This document shows, piece by piece, positions 1 to 6,997 of a stretch of 20,549 nt of DNA. Position numbers and translations under genes: made by a program. Within the stretch, counting starts at the first letter, position 1. Every line of letters starts with the position of its first letter. This stretch comes from Mesoaciditogaceae bacterium (GTDB lineage: Bacteria > Thermotogota > Thermotogae > Mesoaciditogales > Mesoaciditogaceae), in the NCBI GenBank assembly GCA_015486145.1, contig WFSH01000208.1, forward strand, positions 1 to 20,549, in the 5' to 3' direction. Below the pieces are notes generated by a model. It saw only the letters and a list, made by a program, of their open reading frames with translations, searched no databases and had not been told where the DNA came from.

Positions 1-66
1 ATCTAACAGGATGTTAGTATGCAGCGTGCTCTGTTATGAGCATCTTGTATGGAACAAACGTCTGAA
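1..66. other. Left-edge non-coding stretch
   Basis: No gene is visible here. The stretch has a small perfect inverted repeat at 3-17 (CTAACA, 3-nt loop, TGTTAG) and a short GCTC/GAGC stem near 28-43. It ends where the palindromic repeat at 67 begins. It may be the tail of something lying outside the window, but nothing supports a specific call. Confidence 0.4.
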
Positions 67-202
67 TCAGTTTTGACAAGGCTTCAAAAAGATTACACTC
101 ACCGCTTGTAAAGCGGTACTAAAATGTCAAGGAATATCGCTATTCAAAAATACTACCCACACTATCGTGAAAAGATTCACTTTTTGTCTGTCATATTTTT
201 AC
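67..202 (+). repeat. MITE-like palindromic repeat, copy 1
   Basis: Positions 67-170 match the reverse complement of 20361-20464 at 103 of 104 bases; the one difference is G131. The match continues less well to about 178. The right end, near 185-202, is degenerate compared with copy 3, where the terminal inverted repeat is intact, so the end coordinate is approximate. The core has a perfect hairpin, ACCGCTT-GTA-AAGCGGT, at 101-117. A short ATG frame begins at 124 and reads MSRNIAIQKYYPHYRE before stopping at 214-216. It has no Shine-Dalgarno, and the diverged copy lacks the ATG, so I do not call it a gene. The copy sits just upstream of the tRNA-Leu promoter. Confidence 0.85.
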
Positions 203-239
203 CGAGTACAGATTAGATCAAATGAGTCAACGCGGTTTC

Positions 240-268
240 TTGACAAGTCAACGGAGAACGTGTATAAT
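240..268 (+). promoter_or_regulatory. Consensus sigma-A promoter of tRNA-Leu
   Basis: A perfect -35 TTGACA (240-245) and a perfect -10 TATAAT (263-268) are separated by exactly 17 bp. Transcription should start near 275, about five bases before the mature tRNA 5' end at 280. The -35 lies in a small inverted repeat, TTGAC-AA-GTCAA (240-251). This is the strongest promoter in the window, as expected for a stable RNA gene. Confidence 0.9.
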
Positions 269-279
269 TTACGTGTTCT

Positions 280-368
280 GCCGAGGTGGTGGAATAGGCA
301 GACACGCATGGTTGAGGGCCATGTGGGCGTTACAGCTCGTGCGGGTTCAAGTCCCGCCCTCGGCACCA
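280..368 (+). tRNA. tRNA-Leu (anticodon GAG)
   Basis: This is a class II tRNA of 89 nt with the CCA end encoded (366-368). The acceptor stem GCCGAGG (280-286) pairs with CCTCGGC (358-364), with discriminator A365. The anticodon arm is CATGG-TTGAGGG-CCATG, giving anticodon GAG, which reads CUC/CUU leucine codons. A long variable arm follows. The T arm GCGGG-TTCAAGT-CCCGC lies at 341-357. The long variable arm, the GAG anticodon and the G-rich D loop all fit leucine. It has its own consensus promoter and is followed by a terminator hairpin. The threonylcarbamoyladenylate synthase gene begins 54 bp downstream. Confidence 0.97.
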
Positions 369-371
369 AAG

Positions 372-397
372 AAGCTACCCAAGGGGTGGCTTTTTTT
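372..397 (+). terminator. Rho-independent terminator after tRNA-Leu
   Basis: AAGCTACCC (372-380) pairs with GGGTGGCTT (384-392) across an AAG loop, with one G-T wobble. A run of seven T (391-397) follows directly. It lies 4 nt after the encoded CCA, so it probably ends the tRNA transcript, with some readthrough possible into the next gene. Confidence 0.88.
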
Positions 398-422
398 ATA
401 CAGTTTTTGAGAGGATGATTTA

Positions 423-1049
423 ATGATAATTTCTGCTTTAGATGACAAAGCTCTTTTAGAATCGGTACGAGTCTTAAGAGATGGTGGAATAATTGTTTTT
501 CCAACGGAAACTGTGTACGGAGTTGGAGCGTTACCCTTCAACAAAGAGGCGATAGAAAGGATATACAGTGTAAAAAATCGGAACCACTCCAAAGCCTTGC
601 TTCTTCATATTTCTAAAGTGGAAAGCCTCAAATTAGCCAGGGACATCCCTATCGAAGCGTTCAGGTTGATAGATAAATTTTGGCCAGGACCACTCTCTTT
701 GATATTGAAGGCTTCTAAAGAGATCTCTGAAAACTTGGTCGGTTACGGTAACACAATTGGTTTTAGAATGCCTGATGATCCCTTTTTTCGAAAGCTCGCC
801 GACATGGTTGGTCCAATTGCCGCAACGAGTGCCAACAAATCTGGCAATCCAAGCCCAGTGTCAGTTGAAAGTGCTTACGAACAACTTGGAAATGCCGTGG
901 ATCTTTACGTGGATGGAGGCAAGATAAGGATTGGCGTTGCATCCACAATTTTGGATCTCACCAGAAATCAACCAACGGTTCTAAGGGTGGGAGCAATTTC
1001 CATTTCAGAAATTGAAAGAGTTATCGGGAGAGTTTCTTTACGTACTTGA
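423..1049 (+). CDS. tsaC: L-threonylcarbamoyladenylate synthase (TsaC/YwlC family)
   Basis: This cytoplasmic enzyme makes threonylcarbamoyl-AMP from threonine, bicarbonate and ATP. That is the first step of the t6A modification at A37 of ANN-decoding tRNAs; TsaB/D/E finish the step. The 208-residue protein is a single YrdC/SUA5 domain. It shows FPTETVYGVGA (26-36), the KNRNHSKAL nucleotide-binding segment (51-59), WPGPLSLIL (87-95) and TSANKSG (135-141). It lacks the C-terminal domain of long Sua5 proteins, so it is the short TsaC type. The ATG at 423 has a purine-rich GAGAGGATGA Shine-Dalgarno. The gene follows tRNA-Leu and its terminator and converges on the TM0106 nuclease. Family assignment is firm; whether it shares the tRNA promoter is inference. 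Confidence 0.95.
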   Translation: MIISALDDKALLESVRVLRDGGIIVFPTETVYGVGALPFNKEAIERIYSVKNRNHSKALLLHISKVESLKLARDIPIEAFRLIDKFWPGPLSLILKASKEISENLVGYGNTIGFRMPDDPFFRKLADMVGPIAATSANKSGNPSPVSVESAYEQLGNAVDLYVDGGKIRIGVASTILDLTRNQPTVLRVGAISISEIERVIGRVSLRT

Positions 1050-1081
1050 ACAGCGTTTGTCCGTGTTCCAAATATATAGAG

Positions 1082-1137
1082 GTGAGTGGTGATCAGTGAG
1101 AAGTAAGCAGTGATCGGTAATCGGTGATGAGTGATCT
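1082..1137. repeat. Eight tandem 7-bp units (GTGATCR-like)
   Basis: Eight consecutive heptamers fill the gap between two convergent genes: GTGAGTG, GTGATCA, GTGAGAA, GTAAGCA, GTGATCG, GTAATCG, GTGATGA, GTGATCT. All start with GT, and the period is exactly seven. The last unit ends one base before the stop codon of the minus-strand nuclease gene. No U-tract or strong hairpin is seen, so it is not an obvious terminator. Confidence 0.85.
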
Positions 1138-2325
1138 TCAAAATCTTGCTTGCATTCGTTCCAAACGTTCTTTTATCGTCGCCAAAGCACGGCAATCATC
1201 TTCGTTATATGTGGCAATTTTGTCGAGAATATCTGGACTTTTATTTTTTCCCCAGAGGCTCAGCGCTTTCATGGCTTCATACCCGTTAAAGTTTCCCACT
1301 CTCCATTTGAATCCTATAGTTCGTGCCACATCTTTCAGAGAATAAAATCTAACTGGAAGAATAAAAGAGCGAGTGATCAACTTATAGAGATCTATCAGTC
1401 TATTTTTCAACTCTTTCACGTTTGTTTTTGACAGGTTACCAAATTTTTTAATTACATCTCTGTCGAAGACATCGTAATGGTATATTGGAGCTTCGGGATA
1501 TTTGTTTAAAAATTTAAGAAATTCGTTCCAGGCACTTTCCCAATGATCGTTCAGAATAAAATATCGGTACTGACTTCCGTTTTTTTCTTTCAAAATAACT
1601 CCCAAGAGATAGATCTTTCCTTCACCTTTTTCGACGTCAAAAAAGTACTCGTATTCACTCGTTGGAAGTTTGAATTTATCTATTGAAAACCATTGAGAGG
1701 TACTTATGGATTCAGCCTGTTTGATAATTCTTTTCGCTTCTTTTATGTCCACTCCTGTGTATTTCGAAATTACTTCGGGATTAGATTTCGCGACATCCTC
1801 AACTTTTAAAAACCCTGCCTTTTTCAGTGCGTGCTTTCTTCCCTCGCCTATTCCATTTATCATTGTAATGTCACCATTTTTGACGGCAAAATTTATGCAG
1901 TCTGAATGGTAGGGACAGTTTTTACAGCTGTAAGAAAAAGAAGGCCCGGGAGGATTTTTGGAATTGAATGTTTTTCTCATTTCTGAAAGCGTCAAAAGGA
2001 TTTTGCTCGTGTTCGGACGCACAATCCTTATTCCATCTTTGAGACGAATCCCCACAGAAATTTTTTCACCACGTAAAGATATGATAAAGGCGAGAAATGC
2101 CAGTTCGATTTTGTGCCGTTCTTTCAATTTTATGGATGGTTTATCAAGAATGGCAACGCGCTCTCCGTCGTGATCTAAGATTTCATCAGCCTTGGCTATT
2201 AGGGTCATACCTAAATATTCGGAGACAAAAGTTCCATCTTCAACCTCTTGAATTTGATCTTTCATGAAGTATGCCTTTCTTGGGCACAAAGTAAAAGTTG
2301 TTAGAATCTCCTGATCGATTTTCAT
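1138..2325 (-). CDS. TM0106-family RecB-like nuclease / RNase H-fold exonuclease fusion
   Basis: This 395-residue putative DNA nuclease has three parts. Residues 1-145 resemble Cas4/RecB PD-(D/E)XK nucleases with four cysteines placed as in Cas4: C14 in LCPRKAYF, then C134-x2-C137-x5-C143, a likely 4Fe-4S site. Residues 155-205 look like helix-hairpin-helix (INGIGEGRKHALKKAG). Residues 225-395 are an RNase H-fold DEDD-type exonuclease with FFDVE (D230, E232), HYDVFD (D285) and YNEDDC (D376, D377). The N-terminal PD-D/EXK motif looks eroded: ILDKPS has D61 next to K62 rather than D-x-K, and the usual motif glutamine is E74. The cellular role of this family is not known to me; DNA repair or end processing is inference. 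It is a standalone gene. The ATG has no Shine-Dalgarno and sits at the predicted transcription start. Confidence 0.85.
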   Translation of the reverse strand: MKIDQEILTTFTLCPRKAYFMKDQIQEVEDGTFVSEYLGMTLIAKADEILDHDGERVAILDKPSIKLKERHKIELAFLAFIISLRGEKISVGIRLKDGIRIVRPNTSKILLTLSEMRKTFNSKNPPGPSFSYSCKNCPYHSDCINFAVKNGDITMINGIGEGRKHALKKAGFLKVEDVAKSNPEVISKYTGVDIKEAKRIIKQAESISTSQWFSIDKFKLPTSEYEYFFDVEKGEGKIYLLGVILKEKNGSQYRYFILNDHWESAWNEFLKFLNKYPEAPIYHYDVFDRDVIKKFGNLSKTNVKELKNRLIDLYKLITRSFILPVRFYSLKDVARTIGFKWRVGNFNGYEAMKALSLWGKNKSPDILDKIATYNEDDCRALATIKERLERMQARF

Positions 2326-2331
2326 AACTAC

Positions 2332-2360
2332 ATTTTACTACAAAATGTGCGTGTGTTGAA
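2332..2360 (-). promoter_or_regulatory. Promoter of TM0106 nuclease (likely leaderless)
   Basis: On the minus strand, TTCAAC (2360-2355) and TAAAAT (2337-2332) are separated by 17 bp. Only six bases lie between the -10 and the ATG at 2325, so transcription should begin at or next to the start codon. The expected TSS and the lack of any Shine-Dalgarno agree. The elements match consensus only moderately. Confidence 0.5.
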
Positions 2361-2492
2361 CAGAATAATTCAGGCATAACCCGTCAACCGCAAATTTGAT
2401 GAAAAGATGTGAAAACGATGTGAAAAAATTCAACTACCTGACGAAATATGAGTCAAAGATCACGGTAATCAAAATTCTTGGAGGTGATTTAA

Positions 2493-3245
2493 GTGAAGAA
2501 ATTTTTAGTGCTGCTTTTCGTACCTTTGTTGATTTCAGCGGTATTCGCTGGAAATTTGGCTCTTCCACAAACGCCCAAGCCCGTACCTGTCGTGAATTCA
2601 CCACTCACTCAAACTGCTAAATTAGAGTTCCAAATTAACATTCTTGAAGCCATGAATTACCTGAAAATCACACCGACACAGGCAGCTTCACTCGCTCAAA
2701 GTATGATAAAGTTTAAAACGGCTGTGAATTCTCTCGAAAATTACAAAGTCAAAGCCTTGACCATGTTGCGCAATTCTTTGATCAAAAATGACAAAGCGCA
2801 GCTGACCGAAGCTAAAAAGATGTTGGAAACGCTTGGTCAAAAGTATAAAAAAGTGACCTCTGAGTTCATCACTTCGATTAAATCTGTTGTTACTTTAGAA
2901 CAAGCGGAAAAAGCAAAAGCATTTTTTGAACGAATGAAAGCAATGAGAACCAGGAGAATGCAGGAAAGGAAATTGCCTTTTTTGGGGAAAGAAAAACCAT
3001 TTTTGAAACAACATAACCCCAACAAAGGTCAAGTGGGCAAACGAGAAGCTTACGAAAAGAAAAACGAGATCGGCAAGAGAGCCAAACCAGTTCAGCCTAA
3101 CCATCAGAGGCTTAACAAACCCAAAAAACTTTCCGGTATTGAAGAGTTCAACCTCATGATGAGAAAAACCAATTTCATATATTTCATCGTGAATTCCAAA
3201 TTTTATGACATGCTGATCAACACTCTTGAGTTGAAGGCAAAATGA
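2493..3245 (+). CDS. Secreted Spy/CpxP-like helical protein
   Basis: This is a 250-residue exported protein. Residues 1-20 (MKKFLVLLFVPLLISAVFAG) form a Sec signal peptide with an AxA-like cleavage end and no lipobox cysteine. Residues 45-145 are predicted all-helical with a pattern like Spy/CpxP or LTxxQ-repeat proteins (MNYLKITPTQAASLAQ, then EKAKAFFERM). Residues 145-210 are very rich in Lys, Arg, Asn and Gln and look disordered. A more ordered C-terminus follows. The GTG start has a near-perfect GGAGGTGAT Shine-Dalgarno four bases upstream. The gene overlaps the convergent TPR gene by 29 bp at its 3' end. A chaperone or envelope-stress role is only suggested by the fold pattern; similarity is weak and the exact function is unknown. 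Confidence 0.75.
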   Translation: MKKFLVLLFVPLLISAVFAGNLALPQTPKPVPVVNSPLTQTAKLEFQINILEAMNYLKITPTQAASLAQSMIKFKTAVNSLENYKVKALTMLRNSLIKNDKAQLTEAKKMLETLGQKYKKVTSEFITSIKSVVTLEQAEKAKAFFERMKAMRTRRMQERKLPFLGKEKPFLKQHNPNKGQVGKREAYEKKNEIGKRAKPVQPNHQRLNKPKKLSGIEEFNLMMRKTNFIYFIVNSKFYDMLINTLELKAK

Positions 3246-4833
3246 TCGATTCGAACACTTTCAACTTTGTTTGAGAGACACCCACAGATTTGAGGAACTC
3301 AATGGGATTTTCATGCCCCTCCAGTGCTAAGAATATTGAGGCAAAAAATTTAGCGGCATCTGGAGGGGTAGTTATTTTTTGGCGTGCTATCTCTTCTATA
3401 TCAAAGTGTTCTTCATCTATCACTTTTGCGATGAGTTTTCCAAGTTTCCACGATATATCGACAACAGCGGGGGTTACGCTTTCAAGGCTTTCTGTAAAAC
3501 TCATTCCAAAAACATTTATATTCAAGTACATCCTGTACAAAAAAATAAAGAGTGAGATCGTATCAATTGAACCAGAAAATGCCATTGCGGCACGTGTTAA
3601 ATCCCTCTCTGCAGAATAAGGATGTGGGCCGTGTGTGTTCAAAATTTTTGCAAAAACGTTAAGCATGGAACTGTCAAAAATCTCTCCGTTTGGCACGTTG
3701 CCCTGAAGAACGAGTTCTACGCGTTGCGCGAGTTTCTCGTTTTTAAAATTCAAAAGGCGTGATAATTCCCCAACGTTGATATTTTTTTGCCAATCGTTCT
3801 CCAGTTTTATAAGATATTCCCGTGTTTCGAAATTTGGGTTTTTTTTCTCTCTACAAATTTCTATGGCTCTGTCCACCATTCCGTTGAAAACGAAAATATC
3901 CACCGCCGCCAACAAAAAGCCTTCCTCTTCAATACCCATTTCAATACCCGTTTCAACTGTTTTTAAACCCTCTTCATAAAAACCCAACATTTTTTGGAGT
4001 AAAACGAGCTCTGTTATGACTTCTGGATTATCAACATCGGCGTTGAAAAGTTGCTTGAGCAATTCAAGAGCTTCCACAACCTTTCCAAGTCGGTAGAGTG
4101 AATAGGAAAGATTGTACTTTGCCTGCCATCCACCTTCATTTTTAGTTACAGAAGTCTTCAATTCACGTTCAGCCAAAGAAAACTTTTGTAGCACATTTGC
4201 CGCCACTCCTATTCTCCAATGGACGGTTGGAATATCCGGATCGATCGATAGGGCTTTTTCATAAACCATGAGTGCCGATCTTGCATCTCCAAGCTCCATA
4301 TAAGCATCTCCCATGACGATATACGAGAGCGTAAAAGACGGATCCAATTCAACGATTCTCTTACATTCTTCTACTGCTCCTGACAGGTCTCTCCTCATTA
4401 TAAGAGTTTGTGCCAATTCCAGTCTTGAAGGGGAAAATTCTTCGTTCATCGCAACGGCTTTTCTCAAAAGTACTTCTGAAGTCTCAAGATTCCCAATTTT
4501 TCTTTCTATAATTCCAAGGTGAAAGTAATATCTATAATCCTTCTTGTATTCACCAGCTCGTTCAACATAATTTAGGGCTTCTTCGAAATCTCCCTGATTC
4601 ATGACAGCTCTCGCGCGATCGTAAAGGATGTACAAAAGATACGACATGTAATAATCCACTTTCTTTCCCGTGCGCACTTGAGCTTCCAGACCGCGTAAAA
4701 TAACGTCTGGAGTTAATTTGTTTTCCTCTATAACTTTTTTCAGATCTTCCATGAGTATTGGGAGCTTTACGGGAAGATTGGAGGATTTTGCTTTTTGAGC
4801 ATCGAGTGGAAGATAAACGATGATCGTTTTCAC
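3217..4833 (-). CDS. TPR-repeat protein
   Basis: This 538-residue protein contains a long run of tetratricopeptide repeats from about residue 68 to 300. Examples are ARAVMNQGDFEEALNYVERA, GDAYMELGDARSALMVYEKA-LSIDP and NLSYSLYRLGKVVEALELL. The C-terminal 230 residues are helical and lack a recognised domain. There is no signal peptide or membrane segment, so it is probably cytoplasmic and acts in protein-protein contacts. The start is GTG at 4833, two bases after the stop of the NtrC-like gene, so the two are almost surely co-transcribed and perhaps translationally coupled. The Shine-Dalgarno is poor, and a later start at M28 (MEDLKKV) cannot be excluded. The partner and role are unknown; the tight pairing suggests it works with the degenerate regulator. 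Confidence 0.85.
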   Translation of the reverse strand: MKTIIVYLPLDAQKAKSSNLPVKLPILMEDLKKVIEENKLTPDVILRGLEAQVRTGKKVDYYMSYLLYILYDRARAVMNQGDFEEALNYVERAGEYKKDYRYYFHLGIIERKIGNLETSEVLLRKAVAMNEEFSPSRLELAQTLIMRRDLSGAVEECKRIVELDPSFTLSYIVMGDAYMELGDARSALMVYEKALSIDPDIPTVHWRIGVAANVLQKFSLAERELKTSVTKNEGGWQAKYNLSYSLYRLGKVVEALELLKQLFNADVDNPEVITELVLLQKMLGFYEEGLKTVETGIEMGIEEEGFLLAAVDIFVFNGMVDRAIEICREKKNPNFETREYLIKLENDWQKNINVGELSRLLNFKNEKLAQRVELVLQGNVPNGEIFDSSMLNVFAKILNTHGPHPYSAERDLTRAAMAFSGSIDTISLFIFLYRMYLNINVFGMSFTESLESVTPAVVDISWKLGKLIAKVIDEEHFDIEEIARQKITTPPDAAKFFASIFLALEGHENPIEFLKSVGVSQTKLKVFESIILPSTQEC

Positions 4834-4835
4834 CT

Positions 4836-5987
4836 TTATGTTTTACCATCCAAGCCGTAGAGTTTTAATTTCTTCACAAGTGTCTTTTGGTTTATACCAA
4901 GAACTTCACACAATTTCTTTCTGTCCATGCCGTGTATTTGAATGGCGTGTTTTATCAAATCGCGTTCGCTCTCCGCCAAAATCATCTTCGTATACTCTTT
5001 AAGTTTTGGAATTTCCTTTTTTTCATCCAACTGGTGCTGTATTTTTTCTTCTCCTATAGCTATCAGCTTGCAAAATTCAAAAAATTCCCTCCAATTACCA
5101 CTCCACTTAGTTTTTTTTATCCTGCTTAACATATCTTGCGATATTTTAACATTCGCAGAAAACATTTTTTGTGCTATCGTTGAAATGAAAAGCCTCAAAA
5201 TATTTGGTAGAGAATCGGCAATCTCACGTACTGGGGGAATTGTTGAACGACTCGTGCCAACGATTTGAAGTAGCATTTCTGGTACGTTTTTTTCGTTCAC
5301 AAAATGGAAAAGTGTCCGTGACACGCAACTTTCTTTGGAATTACTCAAATAAGGGGTGAACATTCCAAGAGAAGAACAACGTGCGACCTTGGAAATAGTT
5401 TGTTCTGAACAGTTGTCACAGTTCATCAAAACCAAAACTCCTTCTTTTGAAAGGAGTGGAGAATGGTTTTTGGTTCCAAATATTCGCAACAACGCTTCTT
5501 CCTCTGAAATCACGCCAAAATCTACCACTTCATGATTTCCAAGAATAGGCCAAAGTATCCATTCCTCTAACAAACCATCCTCAGCTATCACCAGTGAACT
5601 TCTCGAAATTGAACACTTTGCCAACTCTCTGTATGCTTTTGCCATTTTTGGGTTTAACATAATTGGTTCCATTAAAAGACGTTCTTCTTTCTCTATGGCA
5701 TCTACCCTTTTTCTCTCCTCCAAAATTTTCTCCAGAAAACCTATGGACAAAATCAGATCATCGACGTGACAATTGAGGACATTTTTCAAATGAGTATTTC
5801 CCGTGTTTACGACCAGAGTTCCAAACTTAGAAAATTCCAAGGCTATTTGTGCATCTTGAGGATTTTCCACCACGATCACATTCCAAAAAGCGGAATAAAC
5901 CCTGTCCTTCAAATGATTGTAAAGAACCGGTTTAAATTTGTTCAGTTTTTTCCCCAATTTTTTAGGAGCCAGTAGATGGATCATCAT
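4836..5987 (-). CDS. Degenerate NtrC-like protein with Fis-type HTH
   Basis: This 383-residue protein follows the plan of a sigma-54 response regulator but has lost its motifs. Residues 1-95 resemble a receiver ending in a typical last helix (VDDLILSIGFLEKILEE) but have no phospho-acceptor aspartate. Residues 108-310 align with the AAA+ domain. LNPKMAKAYRELAKCSIS precedes VIAEDGLLEEW, where Walker A (GESGTGKE) should be. GVLVLMNCDNC replaces GTLFLDEI (Walker B). No GAFTGA is present. TIPPVREIADSLPNI matches the xPPLRER-xxDI segment, and KWSGNWREF matches WPGNVREL. Residues 335-380 are a good Fis-family HTH (LCEVLGINQKTLVKKLKLYGL). It is probably a DNA-binding pseudo-ATPase that cannot activate sigma-54. 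The second ATG (5984) has better Shine-Dalgarno spacing (GAGGAGGG). It lies 9 bp after arcC and 2 bp before the TPR gene. Confidence 0.7.
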   Translation of the reverse strand: MMIHLLAPKKLGKKLNKFKPVLYNHLKDRVYSAFWNVIVVENPQDAQIALEFSKFGTLVVNTGNTHLKNVLNCHVDDLILSIGFLEKILEERKRVDAIEKEERLLMEPIMLNPKMAKAYRELAKCSISRSSLVIAEDGLLEEWILWPILGNHEVVDFGVISEEEALLRIFGTKNHSPLLSKEGVLVLMNCDNCSEQTISKVARCSSLGMFTPYLSNSKESCVSRTLFHFVNEKNVPEMLLQIVGTSRSTIPPVREIADSLPNILRLFISTIAQKMFSANVKISQDMLSRIKKTKWSGNWREFFEFCKLIAIGEEKIQHQLDEKKEIPKLKEYTKMILAESERDLIKHAIQIHGMDRKKLCEVLGINQKTLVKKLKLYGLDGKT

Positions 5988-5996
5988 CCCTCCTCG

Positions 5997-6944
5997 TCAA
6001 TCAGGAATCACAAATGTTCCGGTTTCCCCCTTGAAAGCCTCTGAAACCTTTTCCAATGAAGTTATGATACATTGACGGTTGGTGGCTTGAACGAAAGCAA
6101 TTGCCGATTCTATTTTTGGACCCATGGAACCTTTGGGGAAATGCCCTTGTTCCATATAGTTTTTTGCCTGAGAGACCGTTATCCTATCGAGAGCCTTTTG
6201 GTTTTCCTTTCCAAAATTGATGTAAACTTTCTCCACACCAGTTAATATTACGAATTCATCCACATCTAAAATGCGAGCCAAAAGTGACGAAGCCCTATCT
6301 TTGTCTATGACAGCCTCAACACCTTCAATACCGCCATTCTTTGAGCGCATCACCGGTATACCACCCCCACCAACAGTTACCGTTATGACGCCTTCTTCCA
6401 TGAGCTCCTTCACCAAATCCTTTTCCACGACGTCAAGTGGTTGGGGTGATGGGACGACCCTTCTAAAACCTCTTCCGGCATCTTCCTTTATTTTCCACCC
6501 TTTCTCCCTGGCAAGCCTTTCCGCTTCTTCTTTCGTGTAAAACGGGCCAACTGGTTTTGTGGGATTTTTAAAAGCTGTATCTTCGGGGTCAACGATCACT
6601 TGCGTGACAAGTCCCACACACTTTCGGTTTATACCACGCTCAATAAGCTGATTTTCAAACGCTTGAACGATGAGATAACCAAGCATTCCTTGGGTGTAGG
6701 CATCATTTATATCAAGTGGCAACGGAGGAATAACATCTTTTGCTTGCTCTTGCTGAACCATAAGATTTCCCACTTGTGGACCATTTCCATGTGTGATCAC
6801 AACGTTCAAATTGTCCAATATTTTGGAAAGATAAGACGCTGTCATTTGAAGATTTTTTCTCATCACCTCCGCTGTTGCAGGCTCTTTAGGACCTTGAATT
6901 GCGTTTCCACCTATGGCTATAACCACACTCTTTTTCATTTGCAT
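5997..6944 (-). CDS. arcC: Carbamate kinase
   Basis: This cytoplasmic amino-acid kinase family enzyme catalyses carbamoyl phosphate + ADP = carbamate + ATP, yielding ATP from arginine/citrulline or purine-derived carbamoyl phosphate. The 315 residues match the family's usual length. Seen are AIGGNAI at the N-terminus, ITHGNGPQVGNL, the DINDAYTQGMLGYLI segment, GRGFRRVVPSPQP, TVGGGGIPV, VIDKDRASSLLA, ILTGVEKVYINFG and FPKGSMGPKIESA. No arginine deiminase or ornithine carbamoyltransferase gene lies in the window, so the source of carbamoyl phosphate is not shown. It starts 54 bp after the carboxyltransferase gene with no visible terminator between, and 9 bp before the NtrC-like gene. Starts at 6944 (MQMKK) or 6938 (MKK) are both served by AAAGGAAG. 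Confidence 0.96.
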   Translation of the reverse strand: MQMKKSVVIAIGGNAIQGPKEPATAEVMRKNLQMTASYLSKILDNLNVVITHGNGPQVGNLMVQQEQAKDVIPPLPLDINDAYTQGMLGYLIVQAFENQLIERGINRKCVGLVTQVIVDPEDTAFKNPTKPVGPFYTKEEAERLAREKGWKIKEDAGRGFRRVVPSPQPLDVVEKDLVKELMEEGVITVTVGGGGIPVMRSKNGGIEGVEAVIDKDRASSLLARILDVDEFVILTGVEKVYINFGKENQKALDRITVSQAKNYMEQGHFPKGSMGPKIESAIAFVQATNRQCIITSLEKVSEAFKGETGTFVIPD

Positions 6945-6997
6945 CTTCCTTTCTCAGTGTAATGGTAAAAATATCTTGCAAAAAACTGGTTCTTTTT

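Noticed and set aside
167..504. Open frames on both strands over the tRNA region
   Set aside because: They run through tRNA-Leu, its promoter and its terminator, have no Shine-Dalgarno, and encode nothing familiar.
1082..1137. Possible CRISPR array
   Set aside because: Units are 7 bp with no spacers, and no cas genes are present apart from the unrelated Cas4-like fold in the TM0106 nuclease.
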